From Pollenia angustigena (taxonomy: Eukaryota; Arthropoda; Insecta; Diptera; Polleniidae): 64,000 nt of DNA. The notes under the pieces were generated by a model. That model had not been told where the DNA came from, made no database searches, and saw nothing but the letters and a program-made list of their open reading frames with translations. The stretch lies in the NCBI GenBank assembly GCA_930367215.1, contig OV884059.1:30433882-30497881 (forward strand), given 5' to 3'. The position numbers and the translations under genes are program-made. The first letter of the stretch is position 1; each line of letters begins with the position of its first letter. Positions 59,442 through 64,000 of the stretch are shown one piece after another.

Positions 59442-59829
59442 GGCAGAATTAGTATTTACTTTCTGTTATGTTCCGTGCCGTTCTGTTTCGAAATTGTGAT
59501 AGTTACTTTTTCTGTAGCAACTTATCAGCCATTTATGACAAATTTATTAGTTTTGCACCGTCCATTGTTTCATTTCAATCACTTTAATGCAAATAAATTT
59601 GAAGAAATTAAATTTTATGAATTCTTAAAACCAGAAAATGTTTATTTCAACATAAATATGTATTTTTTATTATTTATTTTGCTGTCACTTACAATAACTT
59701 AACAATTTTTTGATTTTATAAAACTGAACCGCAACAGAACAGAAAAACTAATCTGTTTCACAGGTTTTTTAATAACAAAAACCAATCAGCTGATTCGTAA
59801 CAGAACAGAAAGTAAAGACTAACTGAGCC
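59442..59829. mobile_element. 388 bp MITE, GGC-type ends
   Basis: The ends GGCAGAATTAGTATTTACTT and inverted GGCTCAGTTAGTCTTTACTT continue into TCTGTT(A/C)TGTT(C/A)CG. GGC termini recall Harbinger-type MITEs, but no 3 bp duplication could be shown. Confidence 0.55.
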
Positions 59830-60098
59830 TTAAATCAAATTTACTCAGAATATGTACATATATGAAAATTAAACTTATTTCATTTCTAAGCAAATATTTA
59901 GTTTCCGGAGCCAATATTTCATTTCCGACTTTTGAAAAACGAATTTTGAATTTGATAGTGAATGCAAATGCAGTCGGTTAATGTATGTTTAGACATAACA
60001 AATATTTGACGACAAAATTCAAAAAAAGAGTAACTGGTAAATTAATCAAACTTGAGCTTTATTTTGAACAATTTCTATTTATTTAGCAAACTTTATTT

Positions 60099-60344
60099 CG
60101 TCATATTAAATGCAAACGGACGTAACTACACTTTTTATTTTTTTTACAGGAGAAGCAAAAAACTTTACGAAATCAATAACAACAAGGTGTAATTGGCGTT
60201 TGAGTTTCGTTAATAAAATCACCATTTTTGATCGTAGGAATCTAAAATTTTGCACGAACATGTATTTTGATAAAACGAACCATAATCGTTAAAAAAAGCT
60301 CAATTTCGAATTTGTAGTTACGTCCGTCTGCATTTAATATGACG
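60099..60344. mobile_element. 246 bp foldback MITE, ACGTCC family
   Basis: Arms of 32 bp (60099-60130, 60313-60344) pair with one mismatch, with TGTAGTTACGTCCGT at the inner side. Related, more decayed sequence lies at 7486-7665, and isolated TTACG(C/T)CC-TTTTGCAT motifs are near 62757. Confidence 0.7.
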
Positions 60345-60789
60345 ATTTGTAAGTAGATAATTGCAAAACGTAATTTAGAAGCTGTTAAATGATGTTTAAA
60401 CTTGGCAAACGTTTTGCAAAAGCAAATAATTTTTTAACCAAACGACTGGTTACGCATAGGACGTCAAATATTTAATAGGTGTGAACATAGCTTAACTGTC
60501 TGTGTTTAGAACACAATGACAAAACACTTTCGTTTAACTTACACTTAAAACAAAACCAAATATTGAAATTTTGTTTTAAATATAAGTTGAACGATCAAAT
60601 TTTTCACTGGTGTTTTAAAATTTAACAATTTTATTGCAAGTGTATGAGCCGCTTTAAACGTTTTAAGGCCATAACTACCTAAAAATAAGAAAACGACTTT
60701 CGGACTAATTCTGATGTACATATTGCATTACCACAAATGGCTACAAAAAATGTTGGAATCTTTTGACCAAAGTTTGCTTTCATTAGCAA

Positions 60790-61010
60790 AAAACAAAAGG
60801 CCCTATTTAAAAAAGACACTATGGTAAACGCAAAAAGGCCTTACTAACCGTTTGCATACTATGCAACATTGTCAATTGTCAAAACAACTGGTAGGTTTTA
60901 CAAGAAAAATATATTGTAAAAATTTAAAAGCGATTTATCATTTAAATAGTTTTTGCTTCTCCTGTAAAAATTTCAAATAGATAGATAGGGCCTTTTGCGT
61001 TTTAGGTGAG
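60790..61010. repeat. Imperfect inverted repeat, AAAAGGCCCTAT
   Basis: AACAAAAGGCCCTATTT (60789) and GGTAAACGCAAAAAGGCC (60821) both pair imperfectly with ATAGGGCCTTTTGCGTTTTA (60985-61004). A degraded foldback is likely. Confidence 0.4.
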
Positions 61011-61230
61011 GATATACATACAGTAGATATACATATTGAGTCGATTACTTAATGTTTAAGATTAATTAGTTTTATTTTATTTTAATATTCACATGTATAG
61101 CAATTAAAACAATTTCAAAATAAATAACACAAGTTATTTTTTTAATAAACAAACAATTTTTTTAATAAACAAAAACATAACAAAAATTCATAGTATAAAA
61201 AAAGGAACACATTTCAGTCTTAGTAGGTAT

Positions 61231-61908
61231 TAGAGCTGTAAATGAATCATTAATTTTTGAATTAATTAGTGAATAATTCATGCTGTAAATTAGTAAATTT
61301 TGAATTAATTATTTTTACACAAAAAAATTAATTCAATTAAATTTGAATCAGTTCAAACGAATTAGGCAGAAATGTATTACAATTCGTTTTCAATTCAAAT
61401 TAATGTGAAAATTGATTTAAAATTCATTTTGACAAATTCAACTGAATTTTTTAAAGTGAATTGCAATTCATTTTACAGATTCATTTGAATCGAATTGATT
61501 TTGAATTCATTCAAATGAATTAGAAGAAAGATTTAGATCTAGGGGGAATTACTAAAAAAAAATGTTATGTGATTCAAAGCTGCTTAAATCTTTACTTACT
61601 TACAAAGTCAATTCAAATTTTAATAAATTTCATTCAAATGAATTGGAAATGAATTGCTAACACTTTTTTCCTAATTCATTTGAATAATTTCAAAATCAAT
61701 TCAATTTAAATGAATCTGAAAAATGAATTGCAATTCACTTTAACAAATTCATTTGAATTGGAAACTAACTGAAATTTATTTCTGCCTAATTTGTTTGAAT
61801 TGATTCAAATTAAATTCAATTCGTTTTTGCTGTGAAATGAATTAATTAAAAATTTAGCTAATTCGTAAGGAACTAAAATCAAAAATTAATAATTCATTTA
61901 AAGCTCTG
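61231..61908. mobile_element. 678 bp hAT-type MITE with perfect 8 bp TSD
   Basis: The left end TAGAGCTGTAAATGAAT and the right end, inverted, CAGAGCTTTAAATGAAT continue with ATTAATTTTTGA. GTAGGTAT is duplicated exactly (61223-61230, 61909-61916). The interior is a dense array of AATTCATTTGAATT-like palindromes. It lies between the two Harbinger genes, so it is younger than that element. Confidence 0.82.
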
Positions 61909-61988
61909 GTAGGTATCACTACACATTAAAAAATAATATATGCAAACTATAATTTCTAAAATATTTTTATTTTAGAAATTATAATCTT

Positions 61989-64000
61989 CTATAAGATGAC
62001 ATCAATGTGTCTTTGAATGGAGATTTCTTCATGTAACATCGCAATTATTTTAGATTGCATGTCTTCTGCTACTTCTGTTGGTAATTTTAGCAACAAGGAA
62101 TCAATATAATTTAAAAATGACGTGTTGATGCTTGTTTCTTTTTGGTTTTTTGCGATATCTACAAGAGTCGTCATTACATCAGCCACCTTTGAAACACCAG
62201 CTCTCATTTCGCTTAAATACACATTTTTTGGAGATACAGTTGTATTCTTCTAAATAAAAAAAGCATATAGGTACATACGTACATAAAAAAGCATATAAAT
62301 AAATAAATACAAATTAGGGAATGGTTTATCAACTCTGAGCGAAAATCTATTATTTTTTAACTTAACGTGTGTGATTTCACACTCTTTAAAAATAAATTTT
62401 TTATTTTTATCATAATTTTGAGAATTCATGATTTTTGTTAAAAAAATAAGGCGCACCCTATAACACGTACATAAGTGTAAATTAATGCAGTTTGCCAAGT
62501 TTGAAATAAAACAAAAACCGGTTGCAGTTTTAAGTGTTTACTGTTTTAGTTACCTACGTATACTTCCAACTTTAATATATGGAGGGCTCAGAGCTGAAGC
62601 GACCCAAGTAAAAATATAATTTGAAAATATATTGAGTTTAAGTAAGTAAACTGGTATTAATTACTGGAGCCGAAATCGAGTTTTCGATTGATTATGATTC
62701 ACTAAACAAAATTACATGTCCCTATGAAATTAAAAAAAAAATAAATAAAAAGTGTTGTTACGCCCTTTTGCATATTAGGTAACGATATGGCCATGCATAT
62801 GAATAGGGATCTATCTGTTTTAAATTTTATTAAATTTCATTAAAATTGGTTTGATAGTAGGCACAAAGACCCTATTCTGTTAACAAAAACAAAATGACAA
62901 AAAAAATGACTATCTAGTGCACGAGGTTTACATGGACAGCTAGCAAGCGGCTGGCCAATAGCCGGAACAATATTTTAAGGTGTTACAAACATCAGCACAA
63001 ATGCATTATACCCTCTTCACTATTGTAGTGTGGGTACAAAAATACCTTTCCCTAATACAATTTTATAATTAAAAGCAAATTACATACATACATATACCTA
63101 TTTACATTTGAAGTTAAAAAAAAATACTTACGTATATAGGTATACGTTGCTTTTTTGGAATCTGCTGGCGCAGTAGGTTGTGAAATATCTTCCAAGGATT
63201 GACAATCCGACATGCACAACAGGTCTGAGCAACTGGTTCTAAAAAAAACATTTTAATTTAAAATTTCGCCCCACTTATGTATGTATTTTACGCAATTAAC
63301 ACTTACGTTCTTAATTCAGACGTCTCAGTCATGAATTGCAGATCCTGAGAATATTCCCACGGACCTTCAGATTCGTCCGAAAGTAGTTCCAAGTCGCACC
63401 CACTACCAGATTTTTTGGTAATTTTGCGTTTTTGGCTATAATAGCGTTTGCTGTCTAATATGCTCTGCCAGTTTTGTCTACAAGCTTCGTCTACAAGGAA
63501 TACATGTATGTAAATAATTAATAAATTTTATAATGCATCTACAACTTTGGGCTTAAGTCCAGTTTACCAATGCAGCTCCAAATAAAAAAAAGTGCATAGG
63601 GTAATAGAAAATCGAAAAATAAGAAGAAACAATTAAATGGCAAAATTCTCGGAAACGCATAGTTTCCGAGTTATGGCCCTCTGAAGTTTTCACATATATT
63701 TGCGATTTTCCTTTACATTTCTGAACGTATATGGCCATTATCATTTAAAAGCTTTTGAATAAATTGTTCTAGATATAAACATTTGATTTAAAAATTATTA
63801 ATCCATTAAGGATTAAGGAGCCGGCTATGCGGAGAAGTTTTATTTAGCGAAGCCGGTGTTTGTTATACAATAAAGGATAAAATACTTGCGCCCGGCCGAA
63901 GGCCGGCTATGCCGAGAAGCTTTATTTACAGAAGCTGGGGTTTATTTGATTATATTTTTATTACCTAGTGCGCTTCCGTAACATTTTGATATAAGTTTTG
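61989..64000 (-). CDS. MADF-domain-like gene, partial (Harbinger accessory or host)
   Basis: Spliced minus-strand gene leaving the window. Exons in transcript order: 64000-63965 (N-terminus missing), 63490-63307, 63238-63132, 62249-61989. Junctions 1-2 and 2-3 keep frame and have GTAATA/GTAAGT donors. The protein reads LISKCYGSALDEACRQNW, QSILDSKRYYSQKRK, KKSGSGCDLELLSD, then an acidic linker. The last exon holds an amphipathic helix pair (FLNYIDSLLLKLPTEVAED) like the BESS-type end of MADF proteins, and the stop at 61989. MADF/Myb-like proteins bind element ends and recruit Harbinger transposases. Exon 3 ends in phase 1 while the last exon reads in phase 0, so a small exon between 62250 and 63131 is missing or a frameshift exists. 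The intron at 63491-63964 contains repeats. Confidence 0.65.
63830..63960 (-). repeat. Two ~72 bp GCCGGCTATGC units in an intron
   Basis: GCCGGCTATGC(G/C)GAGAAG begins at 63830 and at 63902, each followed by TTTATTTA and GAAGC. It is GC-rich compared with its surroundings and lies in an intron of the MADF-like gene. A dispersed repeat is likely. Confidence 0.6.

Larger units (their letters stand above)
57252..64000. mobile_element. Putative two-gene PIF/Harbinger transposon, right end outside window
   Basis: Holds a Harbinger transposase and a converging MADF-like gene, the known gene pair of these elements. The left end is proposed near 57252, where GC-rich GGCTACGGCCGAGGCCACG and ATGAGCGGC repeats (57272, 57358) resemble Harbinger GGCC termini. 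The matching inverted end was not found and would lie beyond 64000. If it does not exist, the genes may be host-domesticated copies. Confidence 0.5.

Overview
The window is AT-rich insect DNA, most likely from a higher (brachyceran) fly. The evidence is gene style (56-89 bp introns with GTAAGT donors), the set of transposon families (DD41D mariner, Transib, hAT, PIF/Harbinger, Jockey-type LINEs, Helentron-like repeats with (GTAT)n) and the absence of any prokaryotic gene organisation. Species assignment is inference. No conserved host housekeeping gene was recognised. Nearly everything that can be explained is mobile DNA, much of it nested, and many boundaries are fixed by terminal inverted repeats (TIRs) and target-site duplications (TSDs).

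Layout. 1-12 kb: miniature and foldback elements, including a 2.3 kb TIR element (5587-7913) and a 'TCACCCCTAT' element (9029-9692). 12.7-16.3 kb: a tRNA-like SINE family split by a 1.4 kb foldback with ~0.6 kb arms, then a Helentron-like repeat. 19-23 kb: a 'CCCAG' element, another tRNA-like repeat, a broken mariner on the minus strand, a 162 bp Harbinger-type hairpin with TTA duplication, and an exact-TSD hAT. 25-28 kb: a DD41D mariner with TA duplication and a 1.1 kb MITE. 29-32 kb: two further 'CCCAGC' elements, the second holding a 439 bp MITE with perfect 8 bp TSD. 32-37 kb: several nested inverted-repeat elements around an exact-TSD hAT, then a second mariner fragment. 38.7-41.9 kb: an hAT containing a 9 bp-TSD element and a 5'-truncated LINE.

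45.3-47.05 kb: a satellite of AGTACT palindromes with a ~219 bp higher-order period. 47.3-50.3 kb: a complete-ended Transib (RAG1-related) transposon with CACAGTG termini and a CGCCT duplication, its transposase decayed. 52.2-55 kb: a Jockey-type LINE (minus strand) inside an older TIR pair and itself split by a 315 bp GC-modular MITE with 9 bp TSD. 55.9-56.5 kb: ~120 bp tandem repeats.

57.25-64 kb holds the only apparently intact protein genes: a four-exon PIF/Harbinger transposase (HARBI1-like, 420 aa, plus strand) and, converging on it, a multi-exon MADF-domain-like gene (minus strand) that leaves the window at 64000. This transposase plus DNA-binding partner pair is the known two-gene plan of autonomous Harbinger elements. 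Three younger MITEs sit between the two genes. The right end of this element, if it exists, is outside the window.
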